Part shown: positions 10,906 through 20,860 of the stretch, one piece after another | Position numbering within the stretch: the stretch's first letter is position 1 | Layout of the letters: every line of letters starts with the position of its first letter | Assembly: GCA_010015655.1 (NCBI GenBank) | Contig: ML976666.1 | Coordinates: 176,153-240,152 of the forward strand | Direction: 5' to 3' | DNA: 64,000 bases | DNA from: Bimuria novae-zelandiae CBS 107.79 | Taxonomy: Eukaryota; Ascomycota; Dothideomycetes; Pleosporales; Didymosphaeriaceae | Translations under genes and position numbers: made by a program | The notes under the pieces: model-generated | What the model saw: the letters and a program-made list of their open reading frames with translations, nothing else | Told to the model about the DNA's origin: nothing | Databases searched by the model: none

Positions 10906-11890
10906 TCCAGGCACATCTTACCTCAGGCAATACAAGGACGCTGCCTACCCGTGCGGATAATACTGTTTGGCGTCAGAGTTGCAGTGCTGGCTGAAAAATT
11001 TGTGGGGGCCTGCAGTATGTATTACAACTAGTATGAACTGTAGATGCCCCCATACCGCATATTGAGCACGGAGTGAAGAGCTCTAAGGCGTGCTACTTTG
11101 CATGAAGGAAACGTTTATGTAAGCACTAGTTGAAGTTGGCCTAACGGGACGCAGCTTATGGACGGTACCCTATTTCTTTGTTGAGTTGACTTTTCGTACC
11201 GACACTTGAGCATGACGTGTGGGCTAGCGCTTTTAAGGTATAGTACTCCGCGCCGCACCGAGCTCCTGTACGTTCGTGCGGGTAGTAGGGGGAAATACGT
11301 ACGTACCGTACGCCAAGACAGTGAGGGAGGTGCGTTACGTACAGCGTAGAGGTCGAATTTCTGGCCATACGGGCTGTAGAATATGTATAAATTACCTAAT
11401 TAAGAAGGACCTTAGTAAAGATATTACTAAGCAGCTTACTAATAACGTTATTACTTTTCTTTTACTCCTTCTACTACTTTCTATCCTTTTTAATAATATA
11501 AGTAGTTAACTAAGTAAGGTAACTTATAATAGTATCTTTCCTTAGCCAGTTCTTTTAAAGCTAGAAAGCTTTTTATAACGGTATTTGAATTGTTTACTAT
11601 TACCTATACTAGCTTATTACTGTCTACACTTGTTTGCTGCTGCCTAATTTGCTTAGTAGTATATATCTTAGTTACTATATATATATAATTAAATTAGTGT
11701 TTTCCCGACTTTCGCTTTACAGTAATAACCGCTATAGTTATAAGCCTAAATTATAATAGGATCTTACTTACCTAAATTACCTACCTACTTATACATAGAG
11801 TAGAGAAACCATACGAGCACAATAACTACTAAAGTAACCCTAGTAGTTATAAAGATAATAATTATACTTAGCTAATTAAAAATTTAGTAT

Positions 11891-12034
11891 AACTTAACTT
11901 TAACCTAACCTTAACCTAATCTTAGCCTACACTAGTACTAAAAAGTTAGGTTAGGGTTAGGCTAGGATTAGGTTCTTATATAATATAATCTAACCTTAAC
12001 CTAACCTTAACCTAACCTAACCTAACCCTAACCT
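11891..12034. repeat. Telomere-like hexamer/pentamer runs in mixed orientation
   Basis: Three runs are seen. 11899-11930 and 11989-12034 carry CCTTAA, CCTAA and CCCTAA units. 11944-11974 carries the opposite orientation (GGTTAGG, GGGTTAGG). They are degenerate relatives of the fungal telomere unit TTAGGG/CCCTAA. Confidence 0.65.
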
Positions 12035-13538
12035 ATTTACTAGCCTATCTTTAAGCAACTAGCGGAGCGCTAGACGGAGCCCTAAATAAATAAAAATTAA
12101 TATAAGATAGTCTAGCTATAATTTAGCTTTAGTTTTATATATATGACGTTTAAAATAGGCTAAATAGGTAATTAGGGACTCCTTATCTTTTTAGTAAATA
12201 AAGGAAAATCTCTAAATAGCTTCTTACTATTCTCTTAGGTTATAGTATAAGCGTTAAAAATAATGTTTTTTTTAGATTTTAATTTGTGTCTTCTTCTTTG
12301 GCTGTCTGACGAAGGTGTAGGGGAAATATCTATTAAGGTTATATAAGTCTATTTTATATATACTTAAAGATATTAGCCCCGTTAAGTCTATCTATACGTG
12401 ACTTAGCCCTAATTAATAATAACTAAGTACGTAGGGTATAGGGCTTCTTATTAAAGCAGGGTAGATTAAGTAGGCGTAAATAAAATATAAACTAGTATAA
12501 TAAGTAAATCTAAAGGCGCTAAACATTAGCGTGCGACGCTTTAAGTTTAAACTAAAGTAACTATATATTAGGAGACCGTTCTAGAGCTCCTATTATAGCT
12601 ACTAAACGAGCAAAAATTAGCACTAGTTAGAGGTAGATATAGTATAGTAAAAAAAATCTAGGTCCTTAGCAGCAACCCCAGGCTAGAGGTCTATAGTAGC
12701 TAGCTAGCTACTAATACTAAAGCTAGCGCGGTAAAATACCCTAATATTATAAGAGACTATAGGTTATTAAAACCAAGGCTTTAAAGAGCTAGATTAACTA
12801 AGCTACTATATATATACTTAGGTAAATATAAAAGGTTATCTAAGAAGCATGAATACGGGCATAGAAAGCTATATAGGTAGAGGCTATAAATAAAACGTGT
12901 AGAGGTGCAAGGGCTAGCACTAGTGCTTTAATAATGGCATAGCCAAGGTGTTGCGGATACAGGAAGTATCGTTACAACTAGAGTAGGTATAAGATACTAT
13001 AAAGATCTTAACTTTAAAAGGTGCTTCTAATAGTAAGTTATTTCAGGACTTAAAGCCCTTTACTAATATAGTAATAGCTACCCTTATTTTAGGCACGGTA
13101 TAGTAATATAATTATAAAGATAAAGAGGATAACGCCTATAAAAAGATAGACTATAAGCCTTTAGTTATTATAAAATAATTTATAATAGTTAATTTACTAC
13201 TAATCATTATATATAGGTAGAAGTATATGGTTAATAAGACTTTACGAAAAATCCTACTTTACCAGCGTTATATTAGTTTTTAGTAATAAGCTATTATTAC
13301 GTATAAAGTTAATTAAAATATAAATAAAGTCTACTAATAGCATGCTAATTACTACCTCAAATCTGTTAAATATAGTACCGTACACCTGTAAGTACGGCTT
13401 CGAAAATGGCTTCGGACGGTGCTCTGTACGGGTCGAGGTACCCGTACGTCCCCCTACGGCTCAATTCACCCTACGGGTCGTACTTTACGCGGCGTAGTAC
13501 TGTACGTTGAAAGCGCTGCGGCCTAATAACACTTGCTT

Positions 13539-14473
13539 TTACCAATCCGGCATCGCATTGTCCATAGCCCACTGCTTGATCTTGCCAAAGTCCCTGCAGA
13601 CGTGGTTCGAATCATAATCGGGCAGTGGCTCCTGCTCGCCGGGCACGGCATGGTACGTGAAGACGCTGACATCGGAGGCGCACATCAACTTCGTACGCAG
13701 GATCTCCACACAATGGTCTGTAATTTCGTTAGCACTGCATTCTCAACTAATCGTTCGGCAGTCCTTACCCAAATACGCCCGCACCTCATCGGGCTTGCTG
13801 TTCTCGTCTGACTGCAGCTTTGTGTAGTGTTCTGGGTAGGTAGCCATGCGCAAGAGATTGAGGCACTGCAGTTGGTGAAAGACCTCGAGGCCCACGCGAT
13901 ACCCCGTCTCGCCGGACTTTGGGTCGGACACTTGCAAAGAATCCATGGGTTTCTTGAGTTTGGGAAAGTCCTCGATGGAAACCATTTGGTCAGGCACTGA
14001 GACTGGTTAGCGCTGTACGACGTGTAGAGTACGTTTACACTAACCGTATGCAATGTCCAACCATGCGTTGTTTACCTCTTGGGAATATCCCACGTACTTG
14101 GAAGAGTTGACGGGGTTGGGTAGCTTGAACTCGACTTCTTTGTACTCAACGACGTGTTCTGCCGGGGCTGTTTGATGTCAGTGAGTGCTTCGGGCATCGG
14201 GGTGTGCAACGTACAGAAGACGCCAAACTCATCCATCAATCTTGCCGCGGAGTATGTGGATTGCGACCTTTGGGAGTAAACAGCGCAGACTAGCGTCAAA
14301 AGAGACATGGTGAACACGAAGAGGTTCGCCAACAGCACATAGGTCATTCCTTTCTTCCGCACAATCTCCTTGGCGTGGTCTTTGTTGAGAAACGATGTTG
14401 TCTCGTCATCCTGTGAGAAGTCATCGTAATCGACCTCGTTTCCCTTCTCCCTGGTGGCGCTGTTGGGTTGCAT
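13539..14473 (-). CDS. UstYa family (DUF3328) membrane protein
   Basis: Four exons, 14215-14473, 14045-14167, 13769-13996 and 13539-13717, encode 262 residues; introns are 47-51 bases with GT..AG ends. A hydrophilic N-terminus precedes one membrane helix (about residues 43-66, TYVLLANLFVFTMSLLTLVC). The lumenal domain has the two family motifs: HQLQCLNLLR (usual form HxxHC) and DHCVEILRTKLMC. UstYa proteins act in fungal RiPP and other secondary-metabolite pathways, where members catalyse oxidative cyclisation, chlorination or related steps on precursor peptides. The second His of the first motif is Gln here, which could weaken or change metal binding. It lies 1.1 kb from, and divergent to, a secreted Kex2-repeat protein (15620), which would fit a precursor-enzyme pair. 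It also directly borders the AT-rich block. Confidence 0.88.
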
Positions 14474-15470
14474 GTTCTTGTTTCTTGGTGTATTAAGTCG
14501 AGTGTTTTAGAAAGAATATTAGGTGATATATTATATGATATGAGCGAACTTCGCAAGATTCGGCCAGCGAGAACCAGAAGAAACAAGAAAATGCGCTCAG
14601 CGCTGCAGAGAGAAAATGCGGAGGAACTCAAGCAGCAGGTGTAAAGCATAAGAACAACGAGGAGCTGCGACGAAAAACCTCAGACGGGTCTCATGATCCA
14701 TACCTTAAGGCATCACTCCAAGTGAGGTTGATCGTCGGTCGCTTGCAGGAGGAAGTGCCTCACAAGGCAACATTACCCAAACTAAGCTTCGCAAGGCAAT
14801 GTGAACCGCAATCAAGCTTTTTCGTAAGAGCGCCAGAGGTGGCGCGGAGAACTGTGGTTGGTGGACGAAGCGAAAAGGTTTGACGATGCACGCTAAACAA
14901 AGATCTTGAATCGCAACACTTCGCACCATTGTTTGATCTTGGCGCTCGTGCACACGGAGCTCAAACATCATTCTGACACTCCATAGGTGACAGGCTTCCC
15001 CACAGCACAGCCGCGGCATTTTCGATACGCGAACATAGCGAATGAACGCTGAGTGGCAATGCACAAGCTTTGTTTCAGCATATCAATCCCATGAACAAGG
15101 GTTGAGTTTCTAACATGACGAGCGTTACCAGGCAGCGGTGCCTGGTGGAGCTGTATCTTGACCGTGGTTCTTCTGGGTCCCGCTGCTGAACAACGTGCCG
15201 AATGAGCGGCTTGACCATAAAAAGTAAACGTCGACGGGCCAATGGCGCACGTCAATAGTAGTGGACAGCGGAAACACGATGCCCACTTGCTCCATCTTCG
15301 AAGCGTACTCTGTCTCTCATGCCTGACGGACAACCGGGAATTACACGGAACCCGAGTCGAAAGCGGATGTTGTGACCGGTGCTCATCCGAGTGCCATTCT
15401 CAATGCACTTGTATGTCTCAGGAGCCAAGGCTTCGCCCAGTGCTGCACTTGAGCGGAGGGATACCTAGAA
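14474..15470. other. Intergenic between the divergent UstYa-like and repeat-protein genes
   Basis: Open frames of up to 121 codons on the minus strand (14705-15333) lack family motifs or sensible composition and overlap each other. I see no further RiPP-pathway gene here. The stretch presumably contains both promoters. Confidence 0.5.
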
Positions 15471-15477
15471 TATAAAT
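15471..15477 (+). promoter_or_regulatory. TATA box of the secreted repeat protein
   Basis: TATAAAT occurs 149 bases before the ATG at 15620, followed by CT-rich leader sequence typical of strongly expressed fungal genes. Confidence 0.5.
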
Positions 15478-15619
15478 CATCGTCTCAGCCCATCAGACCA
15501 TCTCAGTAAGCGTTGATCGTACTCAAATCTGCTCATTCATTCTCTTCTGCTTCATTTGGCTGGACCACTGTTGTTTCGTTCTATTTTCGATCCTTTACAT
15601 ACGGTTTACTCCTTTCATT

Positions 15620-16459
15620 ATGAGATTCGCTGCCGTTACCCTCCTTCTTGGAGCCACTAGCGCTTACGTCGTCACGAACGATGCTCCCAGGAGCGAGGTT
15701 CTGGCTAGAGCCCCCCATCGTTAGTCACTTGACCTTTAATCGGTCAGTATAACTGCTAAACAGTACTCAGACAAGGGCAAGGGAGGTGCCGCAGGTGCTG
15801 GAGGTTTCGCTGGTATTCTAGGTGGTCTTGGTGGTAACAAGCGAGAAATCGAGGAAGTTCAGGTTGAGGCTAGGGAACCTCATCGTAAGTATTGATCTTA
15901 CCAGCCCACTACAACCGCTAAATAGCAACCAGACAAGGGCAAGGGAGGTGCCGGAGGACTAGGAGCACTCTTCGGAGGCGGAAACAACAAGCGCGGATTC
16001 GAGCACGTTCAGATCGATACTCGTACTCCTCACCACAAGGGCAAGGGAGGCAAGGGAGGCAAGGCAGGCGGAAAGAAGCGCGAGGTCGAGGAAGTTGAGG
16101 CTCGCGCCCCTCATCACAAGGGCAAGGGAGGCAAGGGAGGCAAGGGAGGCGGAAAGAAGCGGGAGGTCGAGGAAGTTGAGGCTCGCGCGCCTCACCACAA
16201 GGGCAAGGGAGGCAAGGGGGGCAAGGGAGGCGGAAAGAAGCGCGAGGTCGAGGAAGTTGAGGCTCGCGCGCCTCACCACAAGGGCAAGGGAGGCAAGGGA
16301 GGCAAGGGAGGCGGAAAGAAGCGCGAGGTCGAGGAAGTTGAGGCTCGCGCACCTCACCACAAGGGCAAAGGAGGAGCTGGCGGCGCTGCCGGAGGCGCTG
16401 GAGGGCTGGCAGCACTCTTCGGAGGTGGTAACAAGAAGCGCGAGACCTTCAGGGCATGA
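15620..16459 (+). CDS. Secreted Kex2-processed repeat protein, possible RiPP precursor
   Basis: Exons 15620-15719, 15771-15884 and 15933-16459 give 246 residues. The signal peptide is MRFAAVTLLLGATSAYVV. The rest is repeats, each ending in Lys-Arg. The first three units are diverged and contain Gly/Ala/Leu/Phe stretches (GGFAGILGGLGG, GLGALFGGG). They are followed by 27-residue units with EVEEVEARAPHHKGKGG and lysine-glycine tails before KKR. Regular KR sites after a signal peptide are the hallmark of Kex2-processed repeat proteins, which yield hyphal-surface peptides (repellent type), mating pheromones or dikaritin RiPP cores. The neighbouring UstYa-family gene points to the last, although the repeats lack the Tyr common in cyclised cores and are unusually His/Lys-rich. 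The two introns interrupt successive units at the same place (PHH), so exons duplicated together with the units. The frame now ends at a TGA at 16457-16459; see findings. Confidence 0.75.
16082..16374 (+). repeat. 81-bp tandem repeat, about 3.6 copies
   Basis: Near-identical units start at 16082, 16163, 16244 and 16325, each coding 27 residues ending in KKR. The last unit diverges after about 16374. Conservation at DNA level shows recent expansion. Confidence 0.9.
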
Positions 16460-17479
16460 GACACCCACCGTAAGTCGCCATACTACCTTCCTCGACATCT
16501 GGACTAACACGTTTTAGACAAGAGACAGCTGTGCTTCGAGACTAGGATCAAGCTGCGATGATTTCTTGCTGGGTCCGGGTAGATTGCGCATCGGGTGGAT
16601 ATAAATGGTTTTGGTCTTCTTTCTTTACGTATTTCATCACTTGGATCCGACCGCCAGGCATTCATGTAGTATATGGGGCTTCACAAAAGGGATGGTGGTA
16701 ATCGAGCAACATAATAATCTATATTTTTCTATCAGCGACCGCTCTAAGTGACTTTCAATAGCTAACTGCGATTGTATGAGTTGAGCCACCTTGAATTGAA
16801 GGTGCCTCATTGATGGTGCATCATTGCCGAGGCCAGAATCAATTGACGCGTCATCGCTAGCGTAGGGAGTTTGACTGCACGAGTAGAAGCAGCCTATAGA
16901 ACCAAGTATCGTACATAGAGATCCGTCATTTCGTCATCAGAGATGGGACTTTGTCGTCATGGTCTCCGTTGATGGGGAGCGTTGATGTAGGAAGTTGAAA
17001 AGCTCGTGCACAGTCGACCTCGGGAACGCGCTTTCTCGACGCTATTCAACTCTTGGTAAGTGTGTTTTAGCACCCATATCATCCTGTGGCGTGGGGATAG
17101 ACGACGAGTCCGACACGGTGGAGCGCCGTTGAAGTGAGCCATGCATCGCGACGAGAGGGGAGGAAGCACCGTGATAGTCAACAATATCAATACTCTATAC
17201 ACGGTTTCCCTCGCTGGTATCCCTACGATGCGACACATATGGTACATGTACAAGGACGCTTTCGCGCCCTATCCTCTCTGCAACCCCATCACGGACACAT
17301 ATCGTAACAGCCCTCATACCGTCGCTCGGCATCGCTCGGTCCCTCTTTCTTCTTTTTGCGTCTTCAATCGCCTGGTCTGAAGAATACACAACCGAAGAGA
17401 ATATAGCCTCCGTCCATGCATACATGCGTGCCAAATGCAGACCCAGAATAACTCCAAAGCGTGGTTATACAGCCGCCTC
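16460..17479. other. 3' region of the repeat gene and intergenic sequence
   Basis: It begins with a still-spliceable intron (16470-16517) and an in-frame remnant ending at a TGA at 16559-16561. The remainder up to 17479 shows no recognisable gene. Confidence 0.55.
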
Positions 17480-18718
17480 TTATACAATGACTTCACCGCA
17501 GTCCACCATGTTCGGCTTCCACTTGCTCGTGTCTAGTTCCCCCTCCATGCTGCTCGGTAAGGTCACGTCTACGGGCCGGTAGAGGTACCATGCCTTCAGT
17601 GCAGCCGCGGCTGCGCGTACTCTCGCTTCGTCCAGGGAGCTGCCGGCTCCTTCTCCGAGCTTGTCCTTCCCGCTGTATACGCCGACCACGAACACGGGAT
17701 GTCTGCTTAGTCGACCAGTTTCTGAGATGAGGCGGGCTACAGGGGACTCGAAGCCTTCTCTTGCACATAAACGCGATAGGTCGCGAGTGGGTGTCCGGAA
17801 GTTGAACATGGTCGAGATGTCGAGGTGTCGGCTGAGGAAGTGGGCCTTGAAGAAGCGCTTCACCAGGGGTGCTCCTAGGTGCAGGTGTAATGAGCCAACA
17901 AGGGCACGCACAAAAGACTGTGCCGCCTCTTCCATGGGCACGGGCGTGGTCGCCAGCGAATGCGGGCTCGGCGGCGCGTTGTCGGAGCCAAACTCATCTG
18001 TGGCCACGATTCTGTGCGTGTTTGTTGTATTCCATTTCCAGGGCACCTGTCGTGCCAATATCGCCGGGACGCCCTCTCCAGGCTTCAATCGCTTGAACTG
18101 TAACAATCCCGGGTCTACCTCGCCTCCAGGCTCCGCGGCAGCCTCAATGCCCCATTCTCTGGCGATGATGGCCAGCGCTCTCGGTCCGACGTACGCGTTC
18201 TGAGCAGCGAAAATGACACTAATAGGTAGCCGAGGGTAGTTGCAAAGAAGGTATTCGGTCGTGTAGTAGCCTAGCAGGTTGGCTCCGAGCATGGACATGG
18301 ATGCATTGTTGAAGTTGGGGTCAGGGTCGGCGGAAGGATGCACCAGCGTGCGGGCGAGTGTCTGGAGAGGAAAGCGTGGGGGTAGTGATAGTCGTGCTCG
18401 CAAAGCCGATAGCTTTACTGATCTCACTGCCTCGGAGGGGTGTGGTGAGGGCAGTTCCTCCGGCCTGATAGAGCCATGGATCTGCGATTGTCGCGGTGCT
18501 GCTGGTGCGTTCGGCGTCTGTTCCGCAAGCGCTTCTATCTCAATCTGTTCGCCCCCGAAGTTTTCGACGGCGGTGGTGGTTTGGAAACGCGCCTGTATCC
18601 GGTGGTTATGTGGCGCGATGGACCTCTGCAGGGCGGTGGCATAGGGACATAGTGGGCGGCGCGCAGCACGGGGGGCCAGCGACGGTGTGGCACATGACGG
18701 TATGCGTATTCGCTTCAT
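17480..18718 (-). CDS. MRPL3: Mitochondrial large-subunit ribosomal protein mL44 (MrpL3)
   Basis: A single-exon frame of 412 residues from the ATG at 18718. An upstream in-frame ATG at 18826 would add 36 residues that do not look like a targeting sequence. The start MKRIRIPSCATPSLAPRAARR is a typical mitochondrial presequence. The middle part (NLLGYYTTEYLLCNYPRLP, then FVRALVGSLHLHLGAPLVKRFF) is the RNase III-like fold of mL44. The C-terminal part (FVVGVYSGKDKLGEGAGSSLDEARVRAAAAAL) is the double-stranded-RNA-binding domain. Family members have lost RNase activity and are structural parts of the mitoribosome large subunit. It is divergent from the 68-residue membrane protein gene at 18932. Confidence 0.85.
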   Translation of the reverse strand: MKRIRIPSCATPSLAPRAARRPLCPYATALQRSIAPHNHRIQARFQTTTAVENFGGEQIEIEALAEQTPNAPAAPRQSQIHGSIRPEELPSPHPSEAVRSVKLSALRARLSLPPRFPLQTLARTLVHPSADPDPNFNNASMSMLGANLLGYYTTEYLLCNYPRLPISVIFAAQNAYVGPRALAIIAREWGIEAAAEPGGEVDPGLLQFKRLKPGEGVPAILARQVPWKWNTTNTHRIVATDEFGSDNAPPSPHSLATTPVPMEEAAQSFVRALVGSLHLHLGAPLVKRFFKAHFLSRHLDISTMFNFRTPTRDLSRLCAREGFESPVARLISETGRLSRHPVFVVGVYSGKDKLGEGAGSSLDEARVRAAAAALKAWYLYRPVDVTLPSSMEGELDTSKWKPNMVDCGEVIV

Positions 18719-18931
18719 TAATGACACGACAGAAGAGAAAGGGGACGGATTAAAAGGGAAAACAAGAAGCGTCCGGCAATTGGGCTGTCGTGTGTCTCCT
18801 GGAGCTCCGCTGATCGCGACTTCCAAAATTTCTGGGACGCTTAGTCATGAGGAAGGCGCGGCACTAGCTTGCAACCTCACCCCAGAGCTCCGACGACTCG
18901 AACCACCACTTCTACAGCAAAACGATTCACA
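18719..18931. promoter_or_regulatory. Compact divergent promoter region
   Basis: 213 bases separate the start codons of mL44 (minus) and the 68-residue protein (plus). Any regulatory elements must be shared or interleaved; no specific motif was identified. Confidence 0.5.
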
Positions 18932-19194
18932 ATGGGCGGCGGAGGAAAGATCCCGTAAGAAGACACCGCCAATGCCTCTTACCATGCGTCTCTGACGTGC
19001 TACTGCCCAGGTACCCTAAACACGTCTGGTCGCCGGCCGGTGGTTGGTACGCCCAACCTGCGAACTGGAAAGCGAACACGGCCGTCATGGGCGCCGTGCT
19101 TGCGGGCATCGTCGGATCCGCCTGGATGCTCAGCGCAAACCTCGAGTACCGCGACAAGATGCCCCAGGAGGGTCGCTTCTTTCCCAGCCGGTAG
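18932..19194 (+). CDS. 68-residue single-span membrane protein, probably mitochondrial
   Basis: Exons 18932-18954 and 19011-19194; the intron has a GTAAGA donor and CCCAG acceptor and splits the Pro codon of KIPYPKHVW. The product starts MGGGGKIPYPKHVWSPAGGW and has one membrane helix (about residues 33-51, VMGAVLAGIVGSAWMLSAN). It ends in a short charged tail, EYRDKMPQEGRFFPSR. The PYPKxVWSPxGGW start and small size resemble accessory subunits of fungal respiratory complex I, but I cannot name the subunit with confidence. The close divergent arrangement with a mitochondrial ribosomal protein gene fits a mitochondrial role. Confidence 0.7.
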
Positions 19195-19361
19195 TACGGC
19201 CGCCTACGTCGAGCACACCGAAGATGACGCTAACAGCAGTTCAGTTGGAGCAAGCAAATCATCGAGCACGAGCGAAAATTAAAGGAGGAGAAGGAGAAAT
19301 AGACGGACATTAGGCATTGGTGCGTTGGCGGAGGAACCACTACAACATGTGCTTGAAAGCA

Positions 19362-20517
19362 TCACGGCTGTACATATCTACCCAGCCTTTCCTTGAATTC
19401 TGAAAGTCTATCTTCGACACGAACACCGTTCCAAGTTTCCTCACCCTGCGGGCTGTGCGACAGTGTGGGCATGCCGACCTGTTCAATGGCGAAGCCCGCC
19501 GAGACGGAGCCCCAGATGGCTGCCTCATCGAAATTGTTCAGCCCAGAAGTGTCGTCCGCTCTTATTAACCCCACCGCTAGTCCTCCGAGGAAGCCATTGC
19601 CTCCGCCAGTTGGATCGACTACCTTTTCTGCGAGCTGATGGTATGCAGGCAGCCACTTGCGGAACCCCGGACGAGCGACCAGGCATCCATCTTTACCACA
19701 TCTGACGACGACACCACCTTGCCCGTTTACGCCAATCCCGCTCTGCAACCACTGATCACACAGCCTTTCAATCGACCGATGGTCGACGTGGTCCTTACCA
19801 TTCGTGTCTGTGCCGAAGAAGCCTCCCAGTTCAGCATGATTGGGACTCACACAGTCAACATGCTTAAGCGCTTGGAAGCATTGGTCCAGCTCTTCGGGAA
19901 CGCAGAGATCAGGCACCGGTTCCCAGACGAAGAGGGGTCGTGATGATTGCGTATTCCGCTCTTGATTGCGCAATGCAACGATGTTCTGTACCAAATCAAT
20001 GCATCGCAGCGGGGAACAGATCAGATGGAACGACTTGGACCACAGCAGCTGGGTGTTGGCCAAGGCATTGTGGTCAAGACGTAGCTTGGGGGTCGTGTAA
20101 CGGAAGGCTGCAACATCAGCATGGGCTTCGGAACAGCATACTCGAGCATACCTCTATGCTCGTTCTCGCCGTATCCGTTCCAGCCGCGGGTGGTGAGGCG
20201 ATCGGGCGTCTCCCGCATCAGCACTCCCGTCTCCCAGCTGGCAATGTAATCTCGAAGATTGGGTGGAAAGTCAGAACCGCAGTCAACTATCCACCCGACT
20301 TGTTTGGATCGTGGGGGCGGAGAGAATATGCGCGCACCCAGCGCTGAGTATGAACCGGCGCCCCCAACAATATCTTTCACGGGCGGCTTGGGTGGTGCGA
20401 ACTCGATCTCATCTAAAACAGATTAAATCATGGCCACAGCGGTGACACGGTGCTCCAAGTACCAATGATGAACATGCCCAGCGTGCAAAAGTCGATGGCT
20501 CCTGCCTCTTGCGCCAT
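19362..20517 (-). CDS. PfkB-fold kinase homologue, Mak32-like
   Basis: Exons 20463-20517, 20152-20412 and 19362-20107 give 353 residues. Introns are 50 and 44 bases, and the second has a GTATGC donor. N-terminal motifs include DFCTLGMFIIDEI and VGGAGSYSALGAR (the PfkB glycine-rich substrate region). The C-terminal motif DPTGGGNGFLGGLAVGL is the PfkB signature 2. The usual D-T-x-G-A-G-D ends in the catalytic Asp; here the position is Asn. This substitution is, as far as I recall, shared by fungal Mak32-like proteins, which in yeast are linked to maintenance of the killer dsRNA virus. Sugar-kinase activity is therefore doubtful. It is divergent from CAP, with 343 bases between start codons. Confidence 0.8.
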
Positions 20518-20860
20518 GGTTGTGGATCACTACGCAAGCTTCGAGAAGCTCGCGCTGTGCCGAAGGATGCTGACGCAGGGCCATTGAATGGCGGGCGCTG
20601 GTAAAGATGCGGCTTGGCAACGCTAACGGGGCAATCGCATGGTTCCAGGGACGCTTTGTAGTGCTGCACGTCCGTTACATGCGCCCATACTTCCTCTTCG
20701 CGCCCTATCCGACAGCTTGTCCCCTCGCCCATTGCTAGCATCGAACACTTCTAGAAGGCAAGCGCCGGTGTGCATCCATCAAACCTGCAGCTGCCCGCCC
20801 CGACTCCCGTCCGAGCTCCCCCTTCTCTGGGTGCGAAGACAGCAGCCGCACGACGGCAAC

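Larger units (their letters stand above)
5691..13500. repeat. AT-rich, RIP-degraded repeat block
   Basis: About 7.8 kb is dominated by A and T, with very frequent TA steps and stop codons in all frames. It is broken by a few GC-normal islands near 6790-7050, 7230-7860, 8560-8820, 10580-10700, 10910-11390 and 13380-13500. This is the pattern left by repeat-induced point mutation (C to T, mainly in CpA) on transposable elements. No intact element gene can be read. The islands contain an LTR-like segment, an effector-like gene, inverted repeats and telomere-like runs, listed separately. A short open frame at 8587-8784 on the minus strand is not convincing. Confidence 0.8.

Noticed and set aside
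15918..16517. Long antisense and alternate-frame ORFs (140-183 codons) over the repeat gene
   Set aside because: They follow from the 81-bp tandem repeat, whose length is a multiple of three and keeps all frames open. The plus-frame with signal peptide, introns and KR sites explains the locus.
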